The notes below the pieces were generated by a model. That model was not told the DNA's origin. It saw nothing but the letters and a program-made list of their open reading frames with translations, and ran no database searches. Of a stretch of 64,000 nt of DNA, positions 1-12,022 are shown piece after piece. Source of the DNA: Oscheius tipulae (taxonomy: Eukaryota > Nematoda > Chromadorea > Rhabditida > Rhabditidae); assembly GCA_037178975.1 (NCBI GenBank), contig JASJZH010000001.1:2480001-2544000 (forward strand), read 5' to 3'. Within the stretch, counting starts at the first letter, position 1. Every line of letters begins with the position of its first letter. A program made the position numbers and the translations under genes.

Positions 1-1031
1 CTAATGGCCTGCATGTTCATCTACGACGCCGTGATGGTCTTCGTCACACCGGCCTTCACCAGCAATGGCTGTTCCGTGATGCTCGAAGTTGCCACCGGAA
101 TCGATTGCAATTCGAACAGTATCGGCTATCCGATGCCCCCAGTCGACGCCACCCAGCCCGAGAAGTTCCCAATGCTAATGCAGGTCATGCCGTTCGACTC
201 GATGACCGACTGTATGGATCTGGCGGTGGAGACGAGTTATCCGATGACCATACTGGGTCTAGGGGACATCATCATACCCGGGTATCTGGTGACACACTGC
301 TTCACGATGGCCGGCTTTTCCGAGAAGATTCGTCTTCTCTATGGAATCGTCTGTGTTTTCGGTGGGTTGTTTTGCGAACTTATTGGGATACCGGCAGAAA
401 AATCTACTAAGGGGTTCGTCCTGCGGGCTAAAATTCTATCCAGTTGCTTCCACAGTCATTTGCTCGAAGTTTTCCCGACTATTTTAAATGTTTAAACTTT
501 ATCCCGATTGCTGTCATTTGGCTTCCATCGCCTCTGTCAATCTGCCCCCTTTGCAATTTCTGTCAAACAGAGGTTATGACAAGATGCCCTAGTCACGTCC
601 CTGGCAACTTGTCTGGTTCTGATCACATCGATCGATGTCTCCAAAAAATATCCTACCCTATTCAAAGGCATGTGTCTGTCAAATCTAGTACATGTCATTT
701 TGGCGCTATACTGAGGCCCAAAAACAGCCATATAGAAGTGCTTTCTTTTTAATACAATCTTTTGACAGGTAGAGACTCTTTCACCATACTGAAAACTTTC
801 ACTAAACGAATCTTTTCAGGCTACGGCGTCGGTCTCATCATCACCTTCCTGGCTCTGACTCTGATGCACATGGCCCAGCCCGCTCTCATCTACCTCGTTC
901 CCTGCACTCTCATTCCCATTTACCTGCTGGCCTGCTGTCGCGGCGAATTCGGTACGCTCTGGTCTGGAATCGTGGTCGAAGACAAGTCTACCACCGAGGC
1001 ATTTCCCTTATTTTTGTCTAAAAAAGACTAA
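1..1031 (+). CDS. Signal peptide peptidase-like protein (SPPL2-type), 3' part
   Basis: Intramembrane GxGD aspartyl protease that cleaves type II membrane protein stubs in endosomal or ER membranes. The 5' end lies outside the window. The first exon (to about 361) shows the first catalytic motif FIYDAVMVFVTP, the second catalytic motif LGLGDIIIPG, and the loop SVMLEVATG typical of the SPPL2 group. After an intron (362-819) the second exon gives the conserved QPALIYLVP motif in the last membrane helix. Both catalytic aspartates and the PAL motif are therefore present. The C-terminus is uncertain: reading straight on stops at 1031, while a splice near 968 to an acceptor at 1035 would end the protein at 1097. 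Family assignment is strong; the choice between SPPL2 and SPPL3 rests on the EVATG segment. Confidence 0.85.
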
Positions 1032-1225
1032 ATTCAGAGCGACACGGAGACAGTACATCTATCCACATCAGAGCAGAGCCCCGTGGCCGAGCTGTAGTAG
1101 CCTGTACATACAAGTTCAAATCTTGCGTTTTTTCGAATACGAGTACTTGTCATAATCAGCAGCTTTGACAAACATCTTCTTGTTCATCACCCTCAAATAA
1201 AACGTCTTCCTTCGTCTATTTTCTG

Positions 1226-1640
1226 CATGTGGTCAATTGTAGACTCTAAGGGTTTGAACGCGATGAACCAGGGGTTCGATCCCGGCCGTGAAAAATTTTT
1301 TGCAGAGTCCCATTTTGGAGCTGAATGAGAATTTCCGATCAGATTTAAGAATGCCGGTCTCAGCAAAAAAATATGCTTCAAAGATTTAGTTTGTGCTTTG
1401 CTAAGAGGCGCTATTTCGATCCTCAAGCTCCCGGTCCGATTCCTGTGACCGACAAATCTTTTAAATAGCTATTTAAAGAAGAGTTGGAGTTCTGGAACCC
1501 GGCTCAATCGGTTGGAAAACTGACTTGGGCTCAGAGGTTCCGGTAAATCTCTCTTCTTTAGTATATCTTAATCGGTAAGATGGAGGATATTGTATCTAGA
1601 GGACCGGGTTCGATTCTCCGTGGGTAACAATTTTTTGAAC
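1226..1640 (+). repeat. Cluster of tRNA-like (SINE-type) pieces
   Basis: Several segments look like degraded tRNA-derived elements on the plus strand. Around 1226-1300 an A-box-like TGGTCAATTGTAGACTC is followed by the B box GGGTTCGATCCC. Around 1478-1545 GGCTCAATCGGTTGG is followed by AGGTTCCGG. Around 1562-1640 TTAATCGGTAAGATGG is followed by GGGTTCGATTC. Flanks run into T-rich tracts. None folds into an obviously intact tRNA. The rest of 1098-1762 holds no gene I can support. Confidence 0.5.
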
Positions 1641-1762
1641 AGGCTGGTAACCAGAACAGAACAGGCAAATAACCAATTTTGTTCGCTTTAAAATTTACTC
1701 TGACACTGGAGGAAAATCTAACAGGTAGTAGCAAAATGTGAAACAATTTGGAAACGAACTGT

Positions 1763-2163
1763 CTAGGAAAAGGAGGGTCCTCCGGCTCCGAAGCCGCCAC
1801 CGGAGCTCATTTCGTCCTGGAGCCTCTTCTGTAGGCTCTGTGAGACTAGATTCCACGACTCCATAAAACGATCCATACATCTTAATTCAAATTTCTTAAA
1901 TCCAGGAGGAAAGTGGCCAAACCTCTGAAGACACTGCTTCTCGCTGCTGGAAAGGGCGCCTCCCGGACTGGTGATGCACTTCTGGGTACACTTTTCCGAG
2001 AGATCCTTAAATTTTTACTATAAAAAATTGTCGAAAAAAAACTTACTGTAATGAGATTTTGAGCATTGGCGATGGCGGCCTGCTGCTTCACGCCGGCGAT
2101 GACCTGTTCTTGCTGCTCCGGGGTGAGCTTTCGCAGAGCTTCCATGTCCATTAGTTGCTCCAT
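1763..2163 (-). CDS. TIMM13: Mitochondrial import inner membrane translocase subunit Tim13
   Basis: Small intermembrane-space chaperone that, with Tim8, carries hydrophobic precursors to the TIM22 complex. Three exons are read on the minus strand: 2163 down to 2047, about 2007 to 1922, and about 1879 to 1763, with small introns. The joined product has the twin CX3C motif as CTQKC and CLQRC, the latter spanning the second intron, inside a segment closely matching Tim13 (MSEKC-like, then [14 protein letters not shown]). The C-terminus is glycine-rich ([10 protein letters not shown]). Length, about 90 residues, is normal for the family. The start at 2163 is preceded by TTTTCCAG then six bases, a 3' splice-site-like context that fits trans-splicing. 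Confidence is high. Confidence 0.9.
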
Positions 2164-2929
2164 TTTGGTCTGGAAAAGCGGGTTGAGGAAGAAAGGAAGG
2201 GAAGCGAGAAGAGGTTATTGGGAGCTTTTTGGGGCAAGCTGTAAGGTATTTTGATAGCCAGAAGGTCTCTAGTAAGTTTCTTTTTACTTTTTTTTTGTGG
2301 AAAGTGGGTACTATGGAGTGGATTCGGTGAGGGAAATGTCAAAGAAGTGTGGAAAGTTCCTCGAGGCACCGTGTTCTTTCAAGATTTCCATTTCCTCCGG
2401 CTCGTTATTTCGCTAGACTATCGTTTCCCCGTTGCTCCTTCAGAAGCTTGTTATCGTTTTTCAAGATCTTGCTCTCTGATTCTAATCTCAAGAAAAGGTG
2501 TTAACTTAAATAAAGATGTTGCATCAACAAAACCTTCTTTGTTTTGTATTATAACAGGACCCAGTGCCAGGAATGCCTTTATACATAGCCTAGCTATTAT
2601 TTACACAACAGGCTAAAAAGAAAATAATTGAATTTAGCCAAAGGAAGAAGAAAATAACATGGAAAATGTGAAACTCCCTGGAGCAGCTAATTTCAGCTCG
2701 TTTCAAACTTCGTGCCAAAACCCGGCCCCCCGAGGAAAGTGGAATTCTGCGCGGCAGTTATTGGATTTTGCCCGAAGAAGGGAGCTCTGTTTATTATGCT
2801 TTTCTCTCACCTTTCCTGTATTTCCTTTGTAGACTCTTACTAAAAAAAATGGCTTATACATGTGAACATGGCACTGTTCTACCACTTTTGCTTTGGAAAA
2901 ATTAGAAAAGTTCGAGTTTACAGCTCAAG
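2164..2929. other. Intergenic region between Tim13 and TAF5
   Basis: Divergent gene spacer, Tim13 leaving to the left and TAF5 to the right. It holds an open frame at 2251-2616 (plus) with a hydrophobic start but no recognisable family or splice signals, so I do not call it. No repeats or RNA genes are evident. Confidence 0.4.
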
Positions 2930-5900
2930 ATGGCGGCGGAAATGAACGGGCCGACCAATGGACAGGCACAAAACGGAGTTGGGACGACTCCGCCAGCCGG
3001 AAATGCCAATGTCTACGAGGAACTACTCGAGAAGCCGCTGAACCAGGAGCTGCTGCAGGTTCTCATGACCATCTTGAGGAAAAATGGCATGCAGGTGGGG
3101 ATTTTTCTCAAGTTTGGTAGAAAAAACGTTCCAGGACACAGAAGATGCTCTCTCGAGGGAAGCAGCCATGCTCCTGAGACAGGGTGACGTCCCTCAAGCA
3201 CCCAGCCTTCCCATGAAGTAGGGTTATAATCATATTTTCATAAAAAATAACTTAGCGAGTCCCTTGCGGCCGAATTCGAAGCGATTCTGCAGCAAGTCGA
3301 CAACTCGTTTGACTTCTTCCAGGCCGAGTTCAGTCTTCTCCTCTTCCCTTTCTTCACTCATTGCTTCCTCAAACTGCTCGAGGTCAATCCGCCTCTGGCT
3401 CGAGACTTTTTTGAAAAGTACTGGCGGAGGATACCGAGCGCCTATGAGGAACAAGTAGAGGATCTGAGGAAGATTACCACGGCACAGCAGGCTCAATGCA
3501 ATCCATATGTCCAGCTTTTGCTGTAAGTTTCCTTGACTTTTGTTTTCACAGAAAAAAAATCTGAAGCGTCCTGGTTAACTAAGTGTCCAGAATCCTCACC
3601 TCATTATCTTTAGTCAATTTTTTTTTTCTTCCAAAGTACGAGATTGACTTTGTCCTGTTGTGAGTGTACTGTAACTAGAAAAAAGACACGAGTAAAGCAT
3701 GGTAAATGTCTAGAAATTCTGTAATGTTTCGGCTAGGAAATGCTAGTGGACTCCCAGCATATGTTGGTCTCGATTTTGTTACTGAAAACTACCAGAAAAT
3801 GATGTCGTTGTACAGGCAATTTGACCACAAGTTTTGCCATGGAGGGGTTGTTGAACTTTGGGGTTAAATCTTGTTCCTTTAGCCGTGTTCAGGAAGCAAA
3901 AAAAACCTAAATGGACTGCAATTGTTCCTTTTTTTCAGGAAAAACCCCTTCACCGTGAAAATGTCTCGATCCTGTGTAAAACAGCTAGATGCTGTGCTGG
4001 CCAGAACTCCCAACATCAAGAATATCATCGCCCAGCACATGCTCATTGAAAGTGAGTATATTTTCCACCATTTTTATGCAAAAACCCTAATTACAGACTC
4101 CGACGTAATATCGAAGCTGAAGTCGAGTGTAGAGAGCCAAATGGGCGGTATTTTCGGACAGGTTGGCAGGGCTCAGATGCGGCATAAGGTAGTTTGTCTT
4201 CATTTAAAGAAAATACCAAAATTTAGATGTACTTCAGCGTGGCGAAAGACGAGCTGGCCCAGGCAATAGAAAAGCGAAAGTACAAGGGGAAGGAGACGAA
4301 GGAGAGGAAGACGCAGATAATGCCTCTGCCGGACAGAATTCCCCTTCCGGCACCCACACCCCTGCAGAAGGAGGAACGCTTGAATGCGATGAAGGACGTG
4401 AACAAGATGACGATGGTCTCGCAGGAATGTCCGCCCTCTGTCTGCATGTTCACCGCACTGAATGCACACGGAGGGGTGACATCCTTTGACATGTCCGATG
4501 ATACGGGACTACTGGCTCTTGGGTACGTTTTCAGCTGTTTTTTTTATAGTCTGTTCAAGAAAAGTATTATTTGAATTGCGCAGCATGATTTTTCTTAGCA
4601 GCATTTCGAGAATTTGCATTGGAAAAGTTGGTGAGCAGCCAAATCCCTTAGGCGGGCTCATTTGAAAAATGCTCTTTTTCCTGAACAGACTATACTGGAG
4701 ATTATTCGCCAAAAAATCTTCAATCTCTGCATACTTTAAAAATGCAGCACCTTAGCAACTTTTTTCTTACCAAGTAGAACCTTTTCAAAACACGGTTTGA
4801 GTGCTCCCAGGTAAGAAAAGGGGCGTAAAACCACACACATCTTATCCAAACTATCATCTGGGCTCAAATCTTCCAGATACGGAGACGCTCAGATCAACCT
4901 CTTCGCCCTCGATGAAAACCAGAAGCTGAGACGGATGCGTGAGTCGCATCAGCTGGAAGAAGTATGGACTTTTTCCCTGTCCTCACAAATTTTCGTTCCA
5001 GATTGACATGGAATTGGACAATGTGGGCGAGCTGCTCTATGACGAGTCCTCCGCTTCCAATTCTATAATGCTCACCGTATGTTTTCCATGATTTTCCTCT
5101 AAAAAGATCCATTGTAGGGTCACGCTGGGCCCGTTTACTCGGTCAGTTTCTCGCCCGAGAAGCGGCTATTGGCCTCCTCCGCCAGAGATAACACGATCCG
5201 TCTCTGGAGCCTGGATACCCAGAAGAATGTCGTTGTCTACCGTCTGGCCACGCCCGTGTGGCAGGTTCAATTCTGCAACCGCGGTTACTATTTCGCGAGT
5301 GGAGGAGCCGACAAATGTGCCGCCCTATGGTGTACCGAGCGAATGCAACCGCTCCGAATCTTCCCCGACAGCCTCGGCCAGGTTAGCTGCATCGATTTCC
5401 ACGGAAATTGCAACTACATCGCCGGCGGCAGTGATGATCGCTACGTGCGCATCTGGGACGTCTTGTCCGGGACCTGTGTGAGGACATTTGCCGGTCACAA
5501 GGCTGGAGTCCGGGCTGTGAAGGTACCGATTGATTTTGATCAAAACATAAGGAAAGTTCAGTTCTCGCCGGATGGCAGATACCTGGCCTCGGTTGGAGGC
5601 GACGGGACCGTCTGCGTCTGGGATGCTCATTATCAGAGGCTCGTGGGAATGGAGAGTCGATCGGCTCCGTCGACTATGGTACGTTTTTGGTCGTAAGGAG
5701 AACTGCATGATGGAAAAAACTCACTAACGTAGCTAACTCTCAGGAATCGTTAGAACTGACTTGCTGGGGAGAGATTGCGAAGCTATCTTTTCTAGTCTCT
5801 TAGAGTTTTGATAAAATTCGAGTTTCTCGAAGCTGTTTCAGTAGAAAGTCCTCGTTCAGTGGATGTACTCAAAAGTGTGCTTTACGTTCATAGATATAGT

Positions 5901-6486
5901 CATGAGTATCGCAAATATTGAGCTGAAATGATAATTGCGTGAATTCTTATAGGGGCCTCAATCAGCAGTACTTGGCGAACCTACCTCACTTCTTTGCGAA
6001 ATTTTGTTTAAAAAAAACAGGAAATTTCAGATATGTCAAAGCCGAGCACCAGAAATTGCTCAGGGTTGGAACTCAAAAAGAGAGTTGTAAAACCCAGTTT
6101 TGTAATCGCACAATTCAGAACCGCCGCTTATTCAATCTAATCCAGGTCGAACTGAATTTGTCGGTTATACTCTTCCGTTTCATCTCAAAATTTCCAGGGC
6201 TCGATCTCATTCTCCCGCGACGGCGGGTCCTTCGCCGTCTCCTACGGCGGCAGCAATGTCTCGATCTACTCTCTGGACAATTTGCTCAACGCCACCGCCA
6301 ATCAGACCGAGTTCGCCTTCGATCCCAAGTCAGTCCTCTATCTTATCTCGTCCAATTAAGTAAACTTCCAGAATCAACATGCCCGGCTTCAATATCTACT
6401 CTTATCCGACGAAACAGACCCCGGTGATTGGGCTTCATTTCACGCGCCGAAATCTTCTCGTGGCCGTCGGATCCTTCAATCAATAA
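2930..6486 (+). CDS. TAF5: Transcription initiation factor TFIID subunit 5 (TAF5)
   Basis: Core subunit of TFIID that scaffolds the histone-fold TAFs. Exons in order: 2930-3093, about 3135-3217, 3254-3522, 3940-4050, 4097-4188, 4228-4522 and then WD-repeat exons to 6486. The N-terminus carries a LisH-like helix (NQELLQVLMTILRKNGMQ). The NTD2 domain follows (SFDFFQAEFSLLLFPFFTHC, then FVVRLS-like KNPFTVKMSR). From about 4880 there are WD40 blades such as GHAGPVYSVSFSPEKRLLAS and FSPDGRYLASVGGDGTVCVW. An intron of about 520 bases (5677-6198) separates the last blades. At 5524-5556 an in-frame stretch of 33 bases interrupts the usual blade spacing; it starts GTACC and may be a tiny intron or an insertion. 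Start chosen because GTTTACAG lies six bases upstream. Confidence 0.92.
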
Positions 6487-6677
6487 GTATTTTTAAGTGT
6501 TTTCAATCATTGTTAACTCCCCAATTTATCTCAATCGATACAGGTGCATTTGTTGTACATTTTGTTGTTTTACACCGTTATGAATCTTTTTTCTTTTATA
6601 CTTAATTTGTTATTCCTCCCTGTTAAATCAGTGACCGTACATTAAAATCTAGTAAATTTGATTAAAATGAGGTTCAG

Positions 6678-9600
6678 ATGTCATTCCCGGAGGGCTTAAC
6701 AAGTCCCGAGGTCGAGATATCGGAGGGAGGCATCTTCAATGATCGGACGTGAGTTGAATATGGGGAACAGAAGAAATAAGCATGTTTCAGAAGATTCGCC
6801 GACTTGAAACAAATGCTGGATGGTAATAAGGGAGCATCGAAGGTGGAGGCGATGAAGAGAATCATCAATGTGAGTTCAAAAATTTGATAGTGATGACATC
6901 TTCCGACCCAGACCACAAAAACGAGCCACTCCTTAGCAAAATGATACCAGTCATAGAGAAAACAATCTAGCTGGTCTCCTGGCCAGTTACCAGTCTTCAA
7001 AAAGGTATCATTGAGGAATTGCGGTTTTAAATGCTAGAAGTTTAAGCTAGAAACGTTTTCCACAGTCAGAGCACGTTTATGGGTACGTCAAGTTTACGAT
7101 TATCATTACTACGGGAAGAGACGAATAAAGTCATTGTGGTTGTGTGACTCGATTGACAGTTTATTCAGTTTCACCCTGTTACTTCTCAATATTCATCGAA
7201 ATATGGACGCTGGGGATGCCAAATCATCAAACTGCCCACTAGTAATGTACCCGTATCTGACAGTGATCATAATTTGTCTGAACTAAAAGCTCTCTTCAAG
7301 ACGCTGACGGGGGTACACTACTGGGATGGTCCTAGATTGAAGGCAGCTATCATATTGTACTGAAAAACCACTGATGAGTAGACAGATTCCTCCCGGAAAA
7401 CATAAAGCATTTTCACTTCGTTAATTCGCTGTAAGTTAGAGAGGATAGCTACGAGGACATTGCTCCGTTGATTCAATAGTAGTCCTAGAAGAAAAGTCGA
7501 TCAAAATGCGATCAATGCTACGTGAATTTGGCGACTTTTAGCAAAGAAAAATTTCTGTTTGGAGGCAAGTAGAGTCCAAGCTTTCAGTAGTAGCTACTTT
7601 CCAAACAGAATAGCGAGGGCAGAGACAGGGAAAGTAGACAGACAGGCGCAAGTGACAACGAGATTTCAGTTGATCGCCAAGGGCAAAGACGTGAGTGAGC
7701 TGTTCCCAGCCGTGGTCAAGAACGTCGCTGCCAAGGATGTGGAACTCAAGAAGCTCGTCTACGTCTATTTGGTCCGCTACGCTGAGGAGCAACAAGATCT
7801 GGCTCTTCTCTCCATCTCGACTTTCCAAAAAGCCCTCAAGGATCCGAACCAACTGATCAGGGCCAGTGCTCTTCGAGTTCTGTCCTCTATTCGCGTAGGA
7901 ATGATCTCGCCCATCATGCTGTTGGCCATCAAAGACTCTGTCAGGGACATGAGTCCCTATGTCAGGAAGGTGAGTCGGACAGAGAGTGATAGGGACAGAG
8001 ACCAATTCAGGTAGCTGCTCACGCTATTCCAAAGTTGTACTCTCTGGACCCGGATCTAGAGAGGGACCTGGTCGACTGCATCGACTTCCTATTGGCAGAC
8101 AGACGGAGTCTGGTTCTAGGTAGTGCTGTCTATGCTTTCGAAGAGGTAAGACTATGTTCATGACTCATGGAACCCTCTATAGATCTGTCCCAACCGGTAC
8201 GACCTCCTTCACAAGCACTACCGCGCTCTTTGTCGAGCTCTGGTCGACGTGGATGAATGGGGACAAGTAACCATGATTAACTTGCTGACTCGATATGCTC
8301 GCTGTCAATTCGCCGATCCCGAACTTACGACACATCCCGATCCGGACATTGTCCTTCTTCTGAACTCGGCTCGTCCACTGCTTCAGTCCAGGAACTGTAG
8401 TGTGGTCATGGCTGTCACCCAGCTCTTCTACCACATTGCCTCGAAGTCGCAGCTGTCTCAGGTATGGACAGGGAGATAGAGAGACAGACTGTTTCTTCCT
8501 GTAAAAAACCAAACATTTTCAGGTAGCCCGAGCCCTGGTTCGACTCCTCCGTGGCCCTCGCGAAGTCCAATACGTCGTCCTTCTAAACATCGCCACCATC
8601 TGCGAACGCAATCCGGTAGAGGGCACTTTCGCCATTTCTAAAGTGGGACATACGTCGTGACAAAAAGCCTAGTTTTGTGTGCTGTGAATGAGTTCCATCC
8701 CCCTCTCACGGAAAATGCATGGTTGTAGTCACGGTGACGTATGTTCTGCAGAAGATCCCAACAAGTGTTGGATCGTTTGAATGGCCATCAACTGCTCGTC
8801 AACTGCCTCACTTCAGAACCTCATTTCGGACCCAAAATTTCATTTTTTAGTTTTAAGGTGTTCTGCAAAGTTGTAGATATGATCAAGGGTTACAACTTTG
8901 CAGAACATCGCAGAGCTTACGACAGTTGGTGCGCTATTGGCAGTCTTGCACCATCCAGCTTTGGCGGAATTTCTGGAATGTTCAAGCCTTTCAATGACAA
9001 TTTCAATGGGTGACAAATTAATCAGAATTGTTCCAGAGCATGTTCGATCCCTTCCTGAAGTCCTTCTTCGTTCGCTCCTCGGATCCTGCCTTCGTGAAAG
9101 AGCTCAAGCTCCATGTTCTCACCTCTCTCGTCTCTGAAGCCAATGTTCATATCATCCTTAGGGAGCTGCAGGTAACCATTGTTTATCGGATCAGAAGTAA
9201 TTTTTTGGGCTTTGCTAGGCTCTACTAAGTTGTAGTCCAGACCAAAACCTACGACTTTGCAGAACATTGGATGGCTTAAAAATTTGTTCCTGAGGCCAAA
9301 AAAGCAAAGAAAAGGGTCGAGTATATTTTGCATGAACCCGAAAATGCCGTACGCAGTTGCGCTTACTGCAGCGTTCTTTAAACGCGAAATGTGGATCAAC
9401 ACCACAATTTTAGACCTACGTCTCGATGTCCGATCTGGCTGGACCAGCGGTTGAAGCCATTGGTCGTTGTGCCATCCGAGTACCGGCTGTCAGTGAACAG
9501 TGTCTGGCCGGACTGGTCCAGTTGATCTCCTCTCCCAATGACACAGTAGTCTGTTCTGCTGTCGTGGTTCTGAAGAGACTTCTCCATGCTGAGGCAGCTG

Positions 9601-12022
9601 TCCCCCTTCTAACCAAATTGGCTCGGTTGGTTCATACCATGCAGGCTCCGGCTGCAAGGAGCTGTGTCGTCTGGCTCGTAGCTACACATGTGGAAAAGGT
9701 CAGAGGAATTGCACCGGATCTGTTGAGGATTCTGGCGAAAAACTTCCCAAATGAACATGAGATGGTCAAGGTGAGTCTTAAACTATATCAACTACGAGTC
9801 GCTGGGAGGCTTGAGACGCAAAAGTCTCATAAGATGCGCTGACTTTTTGCCAATGTTGCGGCGCCCCAACGTGTCTCTTCTTTTTTGCGCTCAATACGTC
9901 ATTCTCCAAAGTTGCGATGTTTTACAAAATTGTAGCTCCCATTCTGCTCTGCGACTTTGCAGAACATTTTGAAGCTTGGAAAGATACTTTTGAGCGAGTA
10001 ATGTCCCTCGACGCGCCTTGAACTTGTCACAGAGACGCGGGCAAATTTTGTTTTTTGTTATTCGATCCCCAGCAGTCATTTTTTGAACTTGTAATGTTCT
10101 GCAAAGATGTAGCATTCGATTTCCTCTACAATTTTGCAAAACATCACAAAACTCGTAAATGAGTTCTCGGGTCCGAAAAAGACGTTATCCGCAGCGTTCC
10201 TCCCAAATTTGGGCTGCCAACTGTATATCCAATGTTTTCCAGGTCGAGACGCTAAAGCTGGCCGTAAAACTCTGGCTAACCGATCGAGAAAGCTGTAGCA
10301 AGCTAGTAGAATACGTCCTTCAAATGGCTCGCTACGACACCAGCTACGATGTCCGTGATCGCTGTCGATTCCTTCGCAAGCTCTTGCTGGATACCACAAT
10401 ATTGTCAAAACATGCCGAGGAGATTTTCAACTACAAAAAACCGACTCCAGCCTTATCTAGCAGCTTCAAGGAAAGAGACCAGCTCCAGCTGGGCACACTT
10501 AGCCATGTCCTGAATCAACGTTGTTCTCGATACAAGGATCTCCCGGCTTTCCCAGAGGTCTCTAGCGATGCCAATCTGAGAAAGGAACAGAACTCTCCGA
10601 ACGAGTTCAAATGGGACGAGGAGGAAGAAGAGGAGAATGAGGAAGAGAGCGAGGAGGAGGAAGACGAGGACGAAGATGAGGACGAGGATGAGGAGAGTGA
10701 GGCTGAAAAGGACAGTGAACAAGAGGAAGATGAAGAGGATGAGGACGAGGAGGAGAGTGATGAGAATGAGAGTGAAGAAGAGGAATCGGAGGAAGAGGTC
10801 AAGGTTGTTCAGTCAAAGTCCAAGAAGCGTAAGTGCGGACAACTTTCTAGAAAAACATATCTTCCAGAACCCCGACCGGTCAATGGGCACGCGCCAAAAG
10901 TACAGACTAAACCGAAACCCGAACAAAATGCCATGGACCTCTTGCTTGATTTGGATTTCTCGGCTGCCGGTTGCAGGACATTGATGGATAGTCAGGCTGA
11001 ATCGGTGGGTTAATAGATTCTCTCAAACATGCAACAGTTTTGCCAGGATATACTGTATGTCTTTCTGTCTCTGTGTCTCTTTCTCACTGTGCCTCTGGCT
11101 CTGTTTCTCTAATATAACATTTCCAGACGGTCGAGAAGAGTCTACTAAATGTGGTTGAAGGCGACGGTATCGAGCTGTCACTCTCATTCCCCAGAGTCAA
11201 CAAATCCCAGTACACGCCGCTTTGCTTCACTGTCAAGAACGCATCGGACCGCGAGCTCCAGAATATTACACTGGCCCCGAGTGACAAGATTGACTTCAGT
11301 GGCAACAGCAAGGTTTGTAGTTTTCTGAGAATTGCATCCGCAGCCTGACAAATCATTTTGGATCGTATCTTATCCATTTACGAAATGCGTACGTTGGAAT
11401 AGCTAGCAGAAAGTTCGCGCGTCCTTTCCCTAGTGCCGCAGCTTCACTGTCAAGCCCGCAATACAAAAAAACAACCCTATTTCGATCCCACAATTGACAA
11501 CAGTTTTTTGTGTATATGAGGAGTTTTTGACCAATTCCTGTTCAGATAGCCGGTCTGGAAGCTGGAATCTCGACCACCATGACAATCTACGTAGATTTGG
11601 CTGACAGCGGGAAGCAGAGAGAATGGCGACTAACCAGAGAGGACGACGAGCTCGGAAGGACGATAACCTTGGAGATCCCCCTAGGAGAACAGGTCCAACC
11701 TGTCAAGATCACTTCAGACGAGGCGGCCAAAGAGAGACAGAGACTCTCTGGTCTGAATCGTCATACTCTCCAATTGGAGAATGCTCTGGATGAGGAGAGT
11801 ATTCTAGGAGTCGTCAATGGATACAAGATGGCTGAGGGGGTGAGTACATCTTCCAGAATGCTATATCAATAATTTCAGAAGTACACCTGTCAGACCCGGT
11901 CCCGCAAAGATCTTGTACTGATAGCTGTAGAGAAAAAGTCCATTGAAGTGGCTAGTGACAATGCCATAGTCGGAAAGATGCTGGCCAGTCATCTCCAACA
12001 GATTGCAGCATCCAAAAAATAA
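6678..12022 (+). CDS. AP3B: AP-3 complex subunit beta
   Basis: Large adaptin of the AP-3 coat, which sorts cargo from endosomes to lysosomes and lysosome-related organelles. The first exons (6678-6748 and about 6789-6870) give the N-terminal helix; a long intron then reaches about 7668. The trunk matches AP-3 beta very closely: [56 protein letters not shown] and [16 protein letters not shown]. The trunk ends near 10560. The hinge (10610-10800) is an extreme Glu/Asp/Ser tract of about 60 residues, as in AP-3 hinges. The ear (about 11126-12022) is present but short. Five or more introns hold palindromic repeats. The start lies directly after GGTTCAG, 191 bases downstream of TAF5 on the same strand, so the two may be co-transcribed and resolved by trans-splicing. 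Confidence 0.93.
8858..8907. repeat. Palindromic intron repeat, copy in AP3B
   Basis: Perfect 17-base inverted repeat: TGTTCTGCAAAGTTGTA at 8858-8874 and its complement at 8891-8907, with a 16-base loop. It is the best-preserved member of a family scattered through introns and spacers of this window. Confidence 0.85.
9219..9268. repeat. Palindromic intron repeat, degenerate copy in AP3B
   Basis: Same family as the element at 8858. The left arm is CTACTAAGTTGTAG and the right arm CTACGACTTTGCAGAACA, so the left end has decayed more. It lies within an AP3B intron. Confidence 0.7.
9916..9967. repeat. Palindromic intron repeat in AP3B
   Basis: Arms ATGTTTTACAAAATTGTAG and GCGACTTTGCAGAACAT pair imperfectly around a loop of about 16 bases. 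It is in the AP3B intron following the exon that ends with the NEHEMVK segment. Confidence 0.7.
10093..10145. repeat. Palindromic intron repeat in AP3B
   Basis: Arms AATGTTCTGCAAAGATGTAG and CTACAATTTTGCAAAACAT. It lies about 125 bases after the previous copy in the same intron, so this intron carries two. Confidence 0.75.

Noticed and set aside
2251-2616. 121-residue plus-strand open frame with hydrophobic start
   Set aside because: No family words, no splice context and it lies in a promoter spacer; chance open frame is more likely.
10515-10802. Minus-strand poly-serine open frame
   Set aside because: It is the antisense reading of the Glu/Asp-rich AP3B hinge, a composition artefact.
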